Of a DNA stretch of 64,000 bases, positions 53,613 through 63,880 are shown one piece after another. The notes below the pieces were generated by a model that saw only the letters and a program-made list of their open reading frames with translations, ran no database searches and had not been told where the DNA came from. This DNA is from Ignavibacteria bacterium (GTDB lineage: Bacteria > Bacteroidota > Ignavibacteria > Ignavibacteriales > Ignavibacteriaceae): contig JAUXVN010000013.1 in the NCBI GenBank assembly GCA_030684555.1, forward strand, positions 62,001 to 126,000. The letters run 5' to 3'. The first letter of the stretch is position 1, and every line of letters starts with the position of its first letter. The position numbers and the translations under genes were made by a program.

Positions 53613-54782
53613 TTATCGTTTTCTGAGTGTATCAGCAGTTTCAAATGCTTTTTGTGCTTTTTCGAGATTACCAAGTATTGAATATACTCTTCCGGTTAAT
53701 TCCCAAATACCCGGATCATCCGTTTTCTGTGCTAAGTATGATTCAAGATGAGGTAGAGCCAATTCATATTTCTTTTTAGCTTCAGTGCTCTCTTCTCCTT
53801 TTTCCTCAGCTATTTTACTAATTGAAGCACCCCATTTTACATATGTAACTGCAAGGTTATAATCTGCATTTAAATATGTGGGATCAATTTCCAATGCCTT
53901 TTCAAACTGTTCTGCAGCTTCAGCGAAATTGTTTCCCCCGAGCAAAAGTACACCATAATTATAACGATAATATTGGTTCATTGGTTCTTGCTGAACACCC
54001 GCTTTGAAAGCATCAATTGCTACATCAATTTTATTAGCCGCAATGTAAGCATTTGATAAAAAGAGTAAAATTTCTGAATCATTAGGGAAATTAGCTCTTC
54101 CTTTCTCAAGCACTTCAATTGATTGATTAAACAATTCTAAAGCTTCAACACTATCGGACGCAGCCTTTGATTCCCCATATTTACTCATTAAAGCATTCCC
54201 TTGATTGAAATAGATTTCGCCTAAAAATCTATATCCTTCAAGTGATGCTTCTAAAGAAATTAATTTCTTAAGTGGAATAATTGCTTCATCTAATTTTTGT
54301 TGATTAAGATAAACGAAGGACAAATTTTTATAAGTATCTGCTGAATCAGGTTCTAATTTAATTGCCTGATTAAAAGCATAAATTGATCTGTCATATTGAA
54401 TTTTTTGTGTATCGGCATCAACACTTTGCATTGCCCGATTGAAATAACTAACTGCTTTATTAAAATAATTTGCCCACTGAACTTTTTTCTGTGCAAGAAT
54501 TTCTTTTTCGAATTTTTTACTTATAGATAAAGAATTATTAAAGGCTTTAATTGTATTATCTACATCTTCTTTTTCTGAATGCACTAAACCCAATAGGTAA
54601 TAACCTTCATCACTTTTGGGATTTTTTTCTACTTCTTTGTTTAATACGTTAAGTGCTTTGTCCCAGTTCTTCTGATTGATATATAACTTAGCACTTGTGA
54701 TTTCAGTTGAAGCGCATTGAAAACCGGTAAATACCATTATCATAGCAAACAACAAAACTATCGGGAATAAGACTCTCTTCAT
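53613..54782 (-). CDS. TPR lipoprotein
   Basis: A 389-residue protein with a lipoprotein-type signal (LFAMIMVFTGFQC) and at least six tetratricopeptide repeats (AKLYINQKNWDKALNVLNKE, DEGYYLLGLVHSEKEDVDNTI, ADTYKNLSFVYLNQQKLDEAI, NYGVLLLGGNNFAEAAEQFEKAL). It is likely periplasm-facing and acts as a scaffold; partners are unknown. It is coupled to the DUF3467 gene. Confidence 0.85.
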   Translation of the reverse strand: MKRVLFPIVLLFAMIMVFTGFQCASTEITSAKLYINQKNWDKALNVLNKEVEKNPKSDEGYYLLGLVHSEKEDVDNTIKAFNNSLSISKKFEKEILAQKKVQWANYFNKAVSYFNRAMQSVDADTQKIQYDRSIYAFNQAIKLEPDSADTYKNLSFVYLNQQKLDEAIIPLKKLISLEASLEGYRFLGEIYFNQGNALMSKYGESKAASDSVEALELFNQSIEVLEKGRANFPNDSEILLFLSNAYIAANKIDVAIDAFKAGVQQEPMNQYYRYNYGVLLLGGNNFAEAAEQFEKALEIDPTYLNADYNLAVTYVKWGASISKIAEEKGEESTEAKKKYELALPHLESYLAQKTDDPGIWELTGRVYSILGNLEKAQKAFETADTLRKR

Positions 54783-54980
54783 TGATTCTCCTAAAAAAAA
54801 ATTATTTTTAATGATTGCTAAACTTACTTATTTGATAGCGGTAAGTCAAGAAAGCAGATATTTATATAAAGTTCACTTCCACCCTCTTAAATATCTGGTT
54901 GAACAAACCATACTAAAGACTCTTCCTCTCTTCTTCAATTGTTTTTACGCATCGAAAAGAATATCTTTGAACATTAAAAA

Positions 54981-56075
54981 ATGAGGTTAATTTTGACAAC
55001 TGAAAATATTATTCGTACGGTTCCGAAAGTTCTTTTACATGACCATTTGGATGGTGGATTGCGTCCCGAAACCATAATTGATCTTGCAAAAGATATTAAA
55101 TACAACGCCCTACCAACTAAAAATCCTAAAGAACTCGCTGAGTGGTTTCATCGTGGTGCAAATAAAGGAAATCTTGTAGAATATTTGCAAGGATTTGAGC
55201 ACACTTGCGCTGTTATGCAAACAAAAGAAGGACTTAGCCGTGTAGCTTATGAAATGATGGAAGATATGAAGAAGGACGGAGTTTGTTACGTAGAAACTCG
55301 TTTTGCTCCGGTATTTCATACGTCTAAAGGACTTTATATGGATGATGTTGTTAACGCTGTACTTGATGGACTCGAGCGAGGGAAAAAAGATTTTGGAGTT
55401 GGTTATGGATTAATCTTATGCGGTATGCGTAACATGAAAAACACTCTAGAAATTGCTGAACTTGCAGTTAATTTTAGAAATCAAGGTGTAGTAGGTTTTG
55501 ATTTAGCCGGTGAAGAAGGCGGTTACCCTCCTAAAAAACATATTGATGCGTTTCAATTTATTAAGAGAGCTAATTTCAATATAACTATTCATGCAGGTGA
55601 AGCATTCGGTAAAGAATCAATTTGGCAGGCAATTCAATGGTGCGGTTCTCATAGAATTGGTCATGGTACACGCATTCTCGAAGATCTTGTTTTTGATAAG
55701 GATGGAAATGTTGTTGGACTTGGTGAACTAGCACAATATATTCTCGATCAAAGAATTCCGATAGAAATTTGCCTTCTCAGTAATGTTCACACCGGTGCTA
55801 TCGATAAATTAGAAAATCACCCTTTCGAAAAACTTTATAAATTGAAATTCAGAGTCACAATTAATACAGATGACAGATTAATGAGTAATACAACTATGAC
55901 TAATGAATTTATGTTAGCCAAAAAGTATTTCAATTTGAGTCTTGATGATATTGAAAAATTGACTATTAACTCTATGAAGTCTGCTTTCATTAATTATGAA
56001 GAACGACTTAAATATATTTATAATGTTATTAAACCCGGTTATCAAAAAATGCGGGAGCAACTCTTATCACTCTAA
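54981..56075 (+). CDS. Adenosine deaminase family protein
   Basis: A 364-residue amidohydrolase. Zinc and catalytic residues are visible: LHDHLDGGLRP (the HxH pair), TIHAGEAFG (HAGE), GSHRIGHGTRI (catalytic His), LSNVHTGAID...HPF and TINTDDRLM (Asp pair). These are the adenosine deaminase signatures. An alternative TTG start at 54993, seven bases after GAGG, would give MTTENIIRTVPK. It forms a plus-strand run with a small unknown gene, hutU and serA, and functions in purine salvage. Confidence 0.9.
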   Translation: MRLILTTENIIRTVPKVLLHDHLDGGLRPETIIDLAKDIKYNALPTKNPKELAEWFHRGANKGNLVEYLQGFEHTCAVMQTKEGLSRVAYEMMEDMKKDGVCYVETRFAPVFHTSKGLYMDDVVNAVLDGLERGKKDFGVGYGLILCGMRNMKNTLEIAELAVNFRNQGVVGFDLAGEEGGYPPKKHIDAFQFIKRANFNITIHAGEAFGKESIWQAIQWCGSHRIGHGTRILEDLVFDKDGNVVGLGELAQYILDQRIPIEICLLSNVHTGAIDKLENHPFEKLYKLKFRVTINTDDRLMSNTTMTNEFMLAKKYFNLSLDDIEKLTINSMKSAFINYEERLKYIYNVIKPGYQKMREQLLSL

Positions 56076-56090
56076 TAATTACAGGAAATT

Positions 56091-56426
56091 ATGAAAAAAT
56101 CTTTTCAGAATTATAATTTCGAATTTGACAAAAACGAAAGAAAAATAATAAATACATTCTGCAAACAAGTAATTAAACAAACTGAAGGAAACCAGGATTA
56201 TTTTACTGAAACTCGTGCCTTTAAATCAATAATTGAAAAATTAAACGATGGAAGTGACACAGTAAAATTTACAAAAGATGAATTGATACGTCTTAAAAGA
56301 CAATTCTCCGAAAACATTAAATTTCTTAAAGAACAATCAACTAAAGGTTGGTTCTTCAAAAAATGGATGTATCGTTCAATGCATACACAATATTCATTAA
56401 TTTTTGATTCTCATTTCAAGGATTAA
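56091..56426 (+). CDS. Small hypothetical protein between adenosine deaminase and hutU
   Basis: A 111-residue soluble, charged, mostly helical protein with no recognised domain. A clear AGGAAATT-ATG start region and only 2 bp to the hutU start support it as a real gene. The Lys/Arg/Asp/Glu-rich composition resembles small regulatory or chaperone-like proteins. The final segment ([19 protein letters not shown]) is aromatic-rich. Confidence 0.6.
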   Translation: MKKSFQNYNFEFDKNERKIINTFCKQVIKQTEGNQDYFTETRAFKSIIEKLNDGSDTVKFTKDELIRLKRQFSENIKFLKEQSTKGWFFKKWMYRSMHTQYSLIFDSHFKD

Positions 56427-56428
56427 AA

Positions 56429-58087
56429 ATGAACGAAAACAAATCTGAAATAAGAGCTCCACATGGTACAACTTTAAGTTGTAAAGGATGGATTCAAGAG
56501 GCTGCACTTCGTATGTTAATGAACAACCTGGATCCAGATGTAGCAGAAAATCCGTCAGAACTTGTTGTTTATGGTGGGATTGGCAAAGCCGCAAGAAATT
56601 GGGAATCTTATCACAAAATTGTCGCGAGTTTGCAAAATCTAGAAAATGATGAAACTCTTTTAGTGCAATCGGGAAAACCCGTAGCAGTTTTCAAAACACA
56701 TATTAATGCCCCAAGAGTTATAATTTCTAATTCTATGCTGGTTCCCCGTTGGGCAAATTGGGATGAGTTCAGACGCCTTGAACAACTCGGTTTAACAATG
56801 TATGGACAAATGACTGCAGGCAGTTGGATTTATATCGGGACTCAGGGAATTCTACAAGGGACTTATGAAACTTTTGCAGAATGTGGAAGAAAACATTTCA
56901 ATTCAGATTTATCCGGTAAATTCCTTCTCACAGCTGGATTAGGCGGGATGGGTGGGGCTCAACCACTTGCAGCCACAATGAACGGAGCAGCCTTTCTTGG
57001 AATTGATGTTGATGAATCAAGAATTAACAAACGTTTAGAAACCGGATATATCGACAAAAAAACTTCTTCTCTCGAAGAAGCAATTGATTGGGTTCTTAAT
57101 GCAAAAAAGGATAAAATTCCGTTATCTGTTGGACTGGTTGGTAATGCAGGTGAAATATTACCAAGATTATTAGAAAAAAATATTATCCCTGACATATTAA
57201 CAGATCAAACATCAGCTCACGATACACTTAACGGATATGTTCCGACGGGGATGTCTTTCGAAGATGCTTTACTTTTAAGAAAAAGTAATCCCGAAAAATA
57301 TATTCATCTTAGTAAGCAAACGATTGTAACTCACGTAAAAGCAATGCTTGAATTTAAAAACCGCGGTGCAATAACATTTGATTACGGAAACAATATTCGA
57401 GGTGAAGCAAAGGCAAATGGTCTTGAAAATGCATTTGATATACCCGGGTTCGTTCCCGAATATATTCGCCCTCTTTTCTGTGATGGGAAAGGTCCATTCA
57501 GATGGGCTGCCCTATCAGGTAATCCAAATGATATTTATGTAACAGATGAAGCAGTTAAAAATGCATTTCCGGAAAATAAAGCGTTAATTAATTGGATAAA
57601 TCTTGCCAGAGAGAAAGTTCATTTTCAAGGATTACCGGCTCGCATTTGTTGGCTTGGATATGGTGAACGAGCATTAATGGGAAAAATATTCAATAATCTT
57701 GTTGCAGAGGGAAAAGTCAGTGCTCCAATTGTGATAGGGCGGGATCATTTAGATTGCGGCTCAGTTGCTTCACCATATCGTGAGACAGAAAGCATGATTG
57801 ATGGAAGTGATGCAATTGCTGATTGGCCAATTCTTAATGCAATGTTAAATGCAATCGGTGGTGCAAGTTGGGTTTCAGTTCATCATGGTGGTGGTGTTGG
57901 AATAGGTAATTCAATACACGCCGGGATGGTGGTAGTCGCTGATGGTACAAAAGAAGCAGCAGAACGGTTGGAACGCGTATTAACTTACGATCCCGGAATG
58001 GGAATCGTACGTCACGCAGATGCAGGTTATCAAAAAGCAATTGATAATGCTAAAAAGTTTGATGTTCAAATACCAATGCTCAAATAA
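56429..58087 (+). CDS. hutU: Urocanate hydratase
   Basis: A 552-residue enzyme converting urocanate to imidazolone propionate with NAD+ as an electrophile. The family hallmarks are [62 protein letters not shown] and [18 protein letters not shown]. Length equals the usual 550-560. The other hut genes (hutH, hutI, hutG) are not in this window. It is encoded 2 bp after the small hypothetical gene. Confidence 0.95.
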   Translation: MNENKSEIRAPHGTTLSCKGWIQEAALRMLMNNLDPDVAENPSELVVYGGIGKAARNWESYHKIVASLQNLENDETLLVQSGKPVAVFKTHINAPRVIISNSMLVPRWANWDEFRRLEQLGLTMYGQMTAGSWIYIGTQGILQGTYETFAECGRKHFNSDLSGKFLLTAGLGGMGGAQPLAATMNGAAFLGIDVDESRINKRLETGYIDKKTSSLEEAIDWVLNAKKDKIPLSVGLVGNAGEILPRLLEKNIIPDILTDQTSAHDTLNGYVPTGMSFEDALLLRKSNPEKYIHLSKQTIVTHVKAMLEFKNRGAITFDYGNNIRGEAKANGLENAFDIPGFVPEYIRPLFCDGKGPFRWAALSGNPNDIYVTDEAVKNAFPENKALINWINLAREKVHFQGLPARICWLGYGERALMGKIFNNLVAEGKVSAPIVIGRDHLDCGSVASPYRETESMIDGSDAIADWPILNAMLNAIGGASWVSVHHGGGVGIGNSIHAGMVVVADGTKEAAERLERVLTYDPGMGIVRHADAGYQKAIDNAKKFDVQIPMLK

Positions 58088-58114
58088 AAAAATCAAAATC
58101 AAAAGGGTGAAATC

Positions 58115-59302
58115 ATGAAAGTATTAATAGCAGATAAATTTCCGGAAAAATATGTTCAACAAATTAAAGACCTTGGGTTAGACGTAATTTATTCCCCGCA
58201 ACTCGGTGAAAATGATTTACCGCAAGCAGCATCTGAAGTTGATATGATAGTTGTCAGGTCAACTGTAGTGAATGAGGAGGCAATTAAAAATGCAAAAAAC
58301 TTGAATTTAATTATTCGTGCCGGTGCCGGAGTTAATAATATTAATATCAAAGCTGCAAATCAAAAAGGTGTTTATGTAGCTAATTGTCCCGGGAAAAATG
58401 CAATTGCAGTTGCTGAACTTGCAATGGGACTCATCCTCTCTCTTGACAGACGTATTCCGGACAATGTTATCGATTTCAAAAACGGTGTTTGGAACAAAGG
58501 GGAATACTCAAAAGCTGAAGGATTATATGGTAAAAATCTCGGTATCATAGGTGTTGGAAACATCGGGAAAGAAGTTGCAAAACGTGCTCTTGCCTTTGGG
58601 ATGAACGTATATGGGAAAGACATTTCACGAATTGAAGGTGTGATGATAAAAGATTTTTCTGAAATGGATCAAATACTTCCGATGTGTGATGTTGTTTCTA
58701 TACATCTTCCATCAACGCCCGAGACAAAAAAATTATTTAATAAAGAAATGTTCGGTTACATGAAACCGGGTGCACTTTTAATAAATACTTCACGAGCAGA
58801 TGTTATTGATGAAGAGGCAATGATTGAAGCGATAAAAGAGAAAAAAATAAGAGTCGCCTTAGATGTTTTCAAAGGTGAACCTGAACAAAAATCCGGTGTA
58901 GTTGATAGTCAGCTTCGTGATATTCCGGGAGTTTATATTACACATCATATTGGTGCGTCAACAGAACAAGCACAAAATGCTGTAGCTGAGGAGACTGTTA
59001 AAATAATTAAGGATTATATGCACAGTGGTGTGATAGCTCACTGGGTAAATCGGGCTAAAATAACTGATGCTCATTATCAATTAGTAGTAAAACATTTTGA
59101 CCGACCGGGAGTTTTAGCTTCAATTCTTGATGTGATTCGTAAAGGTGATATAAATATTGAAGAGATTGAAAATATCATCTTTGAAGGAGGCGTTGTCGCA
59201 TGTTGCACAATGAAATTAGAAACCTCTGCAACCGCTGAGATGTTAAAACTTATGAATGAAAATCCAAATGTACTTAGTGTATCTCACATTTCATTAGATT
59301 AA
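58115..59302 (+). CDS. serA: D-3-phosphoglycerate dehydrogenase
   Basis: A 395-residue 2-hydroxyacid dehydrogenase. The NAD site is GVGNIGKEVAKRALAFG (about residue 143). The catalytic triad is visible as INTSRADVI (Arg), VFKGEPE (Glu) and THHIGASTEQAQ (His). A C-terminal ACT domain (about residues 320-395: QLVVKHFDRPGVLASILDVI) indicates serine feedback control. It commits 3-phosphoglycerate to serine synthesis. A strong terminator follows. Confidence 0.93.
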   Translation: MKVLIADKFPEKYVQQIKDLGLDVIYSPQLGENDLPQAASEVDMIVVRSTVVNEEAIKNAKNLNLIIRAGAGVNNINIKAANQKGVYVANCPGKNAIAVAELAMGLILSLDRRIPDNVIDFKNGVWNKGEYSKAEGLYGKNLGIIGVGNIGKEVAKRALAFGMNVYGKDISRIEGVMIKDFSEMDQILPMCDVVSIHLPSTPETKKLFNKEMFGYMKPGALLINTSRADVIDEEAMIEAIKEKKIRVALDVFKGEPEQKSGVVDSQLRDIPGVYITHHIGASTEQAQNAVAEETVKIIKDYMHSGVIAHWVNRAKITDAHYQLVVKHFDRPGVLASILDVIRKGDINIEEIENIIFEGGVVACCTMKLETSATAEMLKLMNENPNVLSVSHISLD

Positions 59303-59323
59303 AAATAACATTCATTTTAACTT

Positions 59324-59352
59324 AGGGTAACAAATTTTTGTTACCCTTTTTT
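59324..59352. terminator. Rho-independent terminator after serA
   Basis: The inverted repeat agggtaacaaa (59324-59334) pairs with tttgttaccct (59337-59347) and is followed by a T-run. It ends the adenosine deaminase-hutU-serA transcript and could also serve the convergent minus-strand gene that ends at 59351. Confidence 0.88.
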
Positions 59353-60109
59353 ATATAAACTTAGGTTCAATAATATTTTCAACTAATCCATGGAAATATG
59401 GAATTCGAATTAATTGATTAATCCCTTCAATATCCTGCTCTTCAAATTCAACTACACAAGAATTAAAATTTTCAATAATAAAATCCTTAGCAGTTTCTTT
59501 AATTTTTAAATTGAAATTACCTTCTTCACCAAGTGAATAAAAATTGTCTGAAATTCCTTTCATTGAGGTATTGAATTCACTCAATAGCGTATCCGATTTT
59601 GAAGCAAATATAAAATTCACATAAGGAGCTGAGATAAGTTCAACCATTTCTTCAGCAAAACTTAATCCGGTAACATAAATATCCGATTGAAAATTCTCAT
59701 CACCTACTAAAATGGTATTTTCAATAATTCTATCAGCATTAAAGTTTGATAAACTCACTTCAACTTCGATATTGTATAATTCAGAAAACAATATTTTTGC
59801 TGTTAAAGATTCAATCGATGAGACATCTCCGGATAGAAGAACCTTATCAACTTCATTTTCACCGGGTTTAAAGTAGATAAAAGAATTTGAAAGTGCACCG
59901 TCAAATGATAATCCTACTGAATTGGAGACAAACAAATCATTATGCTTAATTAAATCCATTGTAGGAATGAGCCCTATTGAATCTTCTTGTTCAACAAGTT
60001 TAGAAATCAATGCAGAAGGCATAAATTTTATTTTTGCCAGCATTGACTTTGGCATCGCATCTGCAATAATGTTGGTAAATATATTTGAAGGGAGATAAAT
60101 TGTAGACAT
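59351..60109 (-). CDS. MqnA/MqnD-like solute-binding-fold protein (tentative)
   Basis: A 252-residue soluble protein without a signal peptide. The segment SIGLIPTMDLIKHNDLFVSNSVGLSFDGALSNS has the pattern of the MqnA/MqnD family (a value-of-Pro-Ser/Thr loop followed by a glycine turn), which carries out steps of the futalosine menaquinone pathway. No other mqn gene is in the window, and overall similarity by eye is weak. It may be a distant homologue with another role. It lies between serA and the ribosomal operon. Confidence 0.35.
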   Translation of the reverse strand: MSTIYLPSNIFTNIIADAMPKSMLAKIKFMPSALISKLVEQEDSIGLIPTMDLIKHNDLFVSNSVGLSFDGALSNSFIYFKPGENEVDKVLLSGDVSSIESLTAKILFSELYNIEVEVSLSNFNADRIIENTILVGDENFQSDIYVTGLSFAEEMVELISAPYVNFIFASKSDTLLSEFNTSMKGISDNFYSLGEEGNFNLKIKETAKDFIIENFNSCVVEFEEQDIEGINQLIRIPYFHGLVENIIEPKFI

Positions 60110-60146
60110 AAAATTCCAGAAGATTATTCGTGAGTAATTTAAAACA

Positions 60147-60184
60147 TAAAGACCTTAAAGCTTAAACAAACTTCAAGGTCTTAT
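60147..60184 (-). terminator. Putative terminator of the rpsP-rplS operon
   Basis: On the minus strand AAGACCTT pairs with AAGGTCTT across an 18-nt loop, followed by TATGTTTT. It lies immediately downstream of rplS. The long loop and weak stem make the call moderate. Confidence 0.5.
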
Positions 60185-60200
60185 TCAATAAATTTTAGAA

Positions 60201-60545
60201 TTATTTTTTGCTTTTAATTCTTGCGGCTTTACCTGAAAGTTCACGTAAGTAATAAAGTTTTGCTCTTCTTACCAAACCTTCTTTTAGAAGCTCAATTTTT
60301 GCAATTTTTGGTGAATTAAAAGGAAAAATTCTTTCAACACCGACACCGCTAGACATTTTTCTAACGATGAAAGTTTTATTCTCCTGATTTCCACGAATGC
60401 TTATTACATCCCCTTCAAACGGCTGAATTCTCTCTTTATCACCTTCAATTACTCGAACGTGTACTTTAATATGATCACCTGATCGGAATTTTGGAAACTC
60501 CGTAGTTGCTTTAGTTTCAGGTAAAATTTCATTTAGACTTTTCAT
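60201..60545 (-). CDS. rplS: Large ribosomal subunit protein bL19
   Basis: A 114-residue protein of the 50S subunit, at the subunit interface. The characteristic segments are [53 protein letters not shown] and [22 protein letters not shown]. Length is typical (about 115). It follows trmD by 4 bp in the conserved rpsP-rimM-trmD-rplS order. Confidence 0.97.
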   Translation of the reverse strand: MKSLNEILPETKATTEFPKFRSGDHIKVHVRVIEGDKERIQPFEGDVISIRGNQENKTFIVRKMSSGVGVERIFPFNSPKIAKIELLKEGLVRRAKLYYLRELSGKAARIKSKK

Positions 60546-60549
60546 TATA

Positions 60550-61236
60550 TCACTCCGAAATATTATTTATCATTTTCCAATTTTCAGTTAAAACTTTTGA
60601 TTGTTCTTCTTCCCACTTTTTTATTGCAGCATGATTGCCGGTTAATAAAACTTCCGGGACATTCATTCCCCTATAGCTTGCAGGACGCGTATACTGTGGG
60701 GCTTCAATAGTATCACCATCCTGGAATGAATCATCAAGAGCTGAAGCACTATCATTCAGAACACCGGGAATCAATCTAACAATTGCATCAACAATCACCA
60801 ATCCAAGTAACTCACCCCCACTTAAGATGAAATTTCCGATTGAAATCTCATCGGTAGCAAAATATTCTCTAACCCGTTCATCAATCCCTTTATAATGACC
60901 GGTAACAATCAAAATATTTTCTGATAGAGAAAACTTATTAGCAATCTGTTGATTAAAAACTTTTCCTTTTGGAGATGTAAAAATGACGTTGTCATATTTT
61001 CTCTCCGACTGCAATTTTTCAATACAAGCAAAGAACGGTTCCGGTTTAAGCAGCATACCGGCTTTACCACCGAATGGCTTATCATCTATTTGTTTATGTT
61101 TGTCGTAAGCATAATCACGAAGATTATGAATAACGATTTCAACTTTTTTCTTATCTTGAGCTCTTTTGAGTATACTAAAGTTCAGTGGACTAAATAGAGT
61201 ATCCGGCACCGCTGAAATTAAATCAATCCTCATCAT
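60550..61236 (-). CDS. trmD: tRNA (guanine(37)-N1)-methyltransferase
   Basis: A 228-residue SPOUT methyltransferase that makes m1G37 in tRNAs, preventing +1 frameshifts. Key residues are visible in [15 protein letters not shown] (trefoil-knot SAM site), [18 protein letters not shown] and [24 protein letters not shown]. Two tandem ATGs (61236, 61233) are possible starts and both overlap the end of rimM; a longer reading from 61248 is less likely because TrmD proteins begin M-R-I-D. Confidence 0.95.
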   Translation of the reverse strand: MMRIDLISAVPDTLFSPLNFSILKRAQDKKKVEIVIHNLRDYAYDKHKQIDDKPFGGKAGMLLKPEPFFACIEKLQSERKYDNVIFTSPKGKVFNQQIANKFSLSENILIVTGHYKGIDERVREYFATDEISIGNFILSGGELLGLVIVDAIVRLIPGVLNDSASALDDSFQDGDTIEAPQYTRPASYRGMNVPEVLLTGNHAAIKKWEEEQSKVLTENWKMINNISE

Positions 61237-61738
61237 AATAAAGCTCATCTCCCGGAGTAAGAACCATTATTTTTGTAATTGGGTCAAAACTCTCAATCAA
61301 ACTGATTAAAGCCGGGATCAAAATTTCGTTTCCTTTTTCATCATTAAGAACGTAAACATCATTTGCTGCTGTTCTCAACACATCAACAATTTTTCCAACA
61401 AGTTCATTGTTTCTAAAAACTTTAGAGCCCATCAAATCGTGTATAAAAAAGGTGTTTTCCGGAAGTGGGAAAACATTTTCTGAATCGACAAAAATATCTT
61501 TTCCTAAAAGCAAAGAACATTCTTCTTCAGAAAAGAAATTCTTGATTCGAATTGACCATGAACTTTTCTTTTTTCTAACTTCTTCTACGAATAATTCTTT
61601 TTTGTCACCAAAAAAATCGACATAGATTTTACCTAATTTCGAAAACCTATCAGAAAAATCAGAAAATGGTTCAATTTTTAAGAATCCATTTTTACCATCA
61701 AGGGCTGAAATTTTGGCTATTAGAAAAAACTCAGTCAC
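61223..61738 (-). CDS. rimM: Ribosome maturation factor RimM
   Basis: A 171-residue 16S rRNA processing factor. The N-terminal RimM domain is FFLIAKISALDGKNGFLKI to FFGDKKELFVEEVRKKKSSWSI; the C-terminal PRC-barrel part is DLMGSKVFRNNELVGKIVDV and EILIPALISLIESFDPITK. Length and gene position (between khpA and trmD) fit the family. It assists 30S head assembly. Confidence 0.92.
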   Translation of the reverse strand: MTEFFLIAKISALDGKNGFLKIEPFSDFSDRFSKLGKIYVDFFGDKKELFVEEVRKKKSSWSIRIKNFFSEEECSLLLGKDIFVDSENVFPLPENTFFIHDLMGSKVFRNNELVGKIVDVLRTAANDVYVLNDEKGNEILIPALISLIESFDPITKIMVLTPGDELYYDED

Positions 61739-61756
61739 AAAAAGAAGCTAAATATC

Positions 61757-61990
61757 TTAGTCTAAAATTTCTAAGATAGCTCTTTTACCATCCTTAGCGG
61801 CAATGGCAGTAAGCAAAGTTCTCATTGCTTGAGCCGTTTTACCTTGCTTTCCGATAACCTTGCCGATATCCTCAGGGCTAACTTTTAGCGAGAGGACGAT
61901 TTTCTTCTCTTCAGGATTTTTCTCTTCCACAGCAACGCTATCCGGATTGTCAACTAGATGTCTGGCAATAAATACGATAAATTCCTTCAT
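61757..61990 (-). CDS. khpA: KH-domain RNA-binding protein (KhpA)
   Basis: A 77-residue protein with one KH domain: the GxxG loop is in KVIGKQGKTAQAMRTLL, preceded by VSPEDIG. It is a conserved member of the rpsP-rimM operon. KhpA homologues bind RNA and influence cell-wall and division gene expression in other bacteria. It is separated from rpsP by 83 bp. Confidence 0.92.
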   Translation of the reverse strand: MKEFIVFIARHLVDNPDSVAVEEKNPEEKKIVLSLKVSPEDIGKVIGKQGKTAQAMRTLLTAIAAKDGKRAILEILD

Positions 61991-62073
61991 ATTAAGAAAC
62001 CTCCTATAATTCGAGCCTGGGAGCCTTTGGTATTATACACAGATGTAAAAACTTCCATAAAGAAGAGAGAAAA

Positions 62074-62511
62074 CTACTCTTCGGTTTTTACAGAAGTATC
62101 CTCAGAAGCAGCACCCTTAACTTCCGCTGTGCTTAGTTCTTTCTGAATCCCCTTAGTTCCTTTTTTCTGACCTTTTTTTGCTGAAGCAGCTTCTTTAGAA
62201 CTTTTCCAATTACCTACTTCTAAAGCAACTTGTTCTTCAGACAAACCTCTTTTAAGCAGTTCACGTTTAAGTGAAACACCTGCTTGACGAAACAAACTTC
62301 TTACTGTATCGGTTGGTTGAGCACCAACACTTAACCAGTATAAAGCACGATCTTCTTTAACTTGAATCGTGTGAGGATTTGTAAGAGGGTTGTACAATCC
62401 TATTGCTTCTATAAATTTACCGTCTCGTGGCGAACGGGCATCGGCTGCAATCACTTTATAAATTGGTTGCTTTTTCTTTCCCATTCTTCTTAATCTTAAC
62501 TTAACTGCCAA
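62074..62511 (-). CDS. rpsP: Small ribosomal subunit protein bS16 with C-terminal extension
   Basis: A 145-residue protein. The bS16 core occupies the first 85 or so residues ([57 protein letters not shown]). It is followed by a Lys/Ala/Glu-rich tail of about 55 residues ([15 protein letters not shown] to KTEE). Standard bS16 is 80-100 residues, so the tail is an extension, as seen in many Bacteroidota. It is the second gene of the operon, 25 bp after ffh. Confidence 0.96.
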   Translation of the reverse strand: MAVKLRLRRMGKKKQPIYKVIAADARSPRDGKFIEAIGLYNPLTNPHTIQVKEDRALYWLSVGAQPTDTVRSLFRQAGVSLKRELLKRGLSEEQVALEVGNWKSSKEAASAKKGQKKGTKGIQKELSTAEVKGAASEDTSVKTEE

Positions 62512-62536
62512 GTTTGATAACCTCCGTATAACCTAT

Positions 62537-63868
62537 TTAATTGAATTTAAAATTCTTGTTATTCATCATTGCATTCTGAAAACCTTTTTGAGCAAATTTG
62601 CTCATCATTTTTTGCATCTCTGCAAATTGCTTTATTAGTTTATTAACTTCTTGAATCGAAGTTCCGCTTCCGCGTGCAATTCTTTTTCTTCTATTACCGT
62701 TCAACACTTTTGGTGAACGTCTTTCTTCTTTTGTCATTGAATTGATAATCGCTTCAATACGAACAAATGCTTTTTCATCAACATTTGCATTTTTCATTGC
62801 CGAGCTGATGCCGGGAATCATTCCAATTAGGGATGACAAAGAACCCATTTTTTTAATGAGCTTAATCTGCTTAAGAAAATCTTCAAAATCAAATTTATTT
62901 TTACGTAATTTTTCTTCGAGTTTATCAGCCTCAATATCGTCAAAGTGTGCTTGAGCTTTTTCGACGAGTGAAATTACATCACCTTTTCCGAGAATTCTTG
63001 AAGCAAGTCTATCAGGATGAAAAGATTCAACAGCATCAAGTTTTTCACCGTTACTGATAAACTTAATCGGTTTACCAACAACGCTTCTTATAGAAAGTGC
63101 ACAACCACCGCGTGAATCGCCATCCATCTTTGTAAGAACAATTCCATCAAAATCAACTTTATCATTAAATGACTTCGCTGAATTTACAGCATCTTGACCT
63201 GTCATGGAATCAACAACAAATAAAACTTCTTGTGGATTAGTTAATTGTTTTATATCGGCTACTTCGCCCATCAATTCTTCATCAACATGAAGTCGGCCGG
63301 CGGTATCTATAATTACAGTATCTAATCCATTTTCACGTGCAAAATTTAACGAATTTTCGGCAATTTTTCTTGCATTTTTTTCATCGAGTGAAAAAACGGG
63401 AATATTAATTGACTTCCCGAGCATTTTCAATTGATCAATAGCCGCCGGTCTGTAAATATCTGCAGCAACTAAAAGAGGTTTTCGATTGCTGTTTGAGAGC
63501 CGTTTAGCTAATTTTGCCGAAAAAGTAGTTTTACCTGAACCTTGCAAACCTACAATTAAAATTACAGTAACACCGGAAGCATTTATCTTTAACTCTGAAT
63601 GACTTCCTCCGAGTAGTTCTGTTAACTCATCAAAAATAATTCTTGTTATTAATTGTCCGGGGGTAATGGATGAGATTACTTCCTGACCTAATGCTTTTTC
63701 AGTTACTTTTTCAATGAACTCTTTTGCGACTTTATAATTTACATCGGCATCAAGTAAAACTCTTCTAATTTCTCTAAGAGTTTCAGTTACATTTTTTTCG
63801 GTAATTTTTCCTTGACCGCGAATTTTCTTTAAAGTAGCTTCAAGTTTTTGTGAAAGATCTTCTAACAT
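62537..63868 (-). CDS. ffh: Signal recognition particle protein Ffh
   Basis: A 443-residue SRP GTPase. The N domain is followed by the G domain with GLQGSGKTTFSAKLAKRL (P-loop), DTAGRLHVD, TKMDGDSRGG and the GEKLDAVESFHPDRLASRILG closing segment. The M domain (about residues 310-440) ends with the methionine-rich EMQKMMSKFAQKGFQ and the RRKRIARGSGTS RNA-binding signature. It targets nascent membrane proteins with 4.5S RNA and FtsY. Confidence 0.97.
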   Translation of the reverse strand: MLEDLSQKLEATLKKIRGQGKITEKNVTETLREIRRVLLDADVNYKVAKEFIEKVTEKALGQEVISSITPGQLITRIIFDELTELLGGSHSELKINASGVTVILIVGLQGSGKTTFSAKLAKRLSNSNRKPLLVAADIYRPAAIDQLKMLGKSINIPVFSLDEKNARKIAENSLNFARENGLDTVIIDTAGRLHVDEELMGEVADIKQLTNPQEVLFVVDSMTGQDAVNSAKSFNDKVDFDGIVLTKMDGDSRGGCALSIRSVVGKPIKFISNGEKLDAVESFHPDRLASRILGKGDVISLVEKAQAHFDDIEADKLEEKLRKNKFDFEDFLKQIKLIKKMGSLSSLIGMIPGISSAMKNANVDEKAFVRIEAIINSMTKEERRSPKVLNGNRRKRIARGSGTSIQEVNKLIKQFAEMQKMMSKFAQKGFQNAMMNNKNFKFN

Positions 63869-63880
63869 ATTTTGAAGCTT

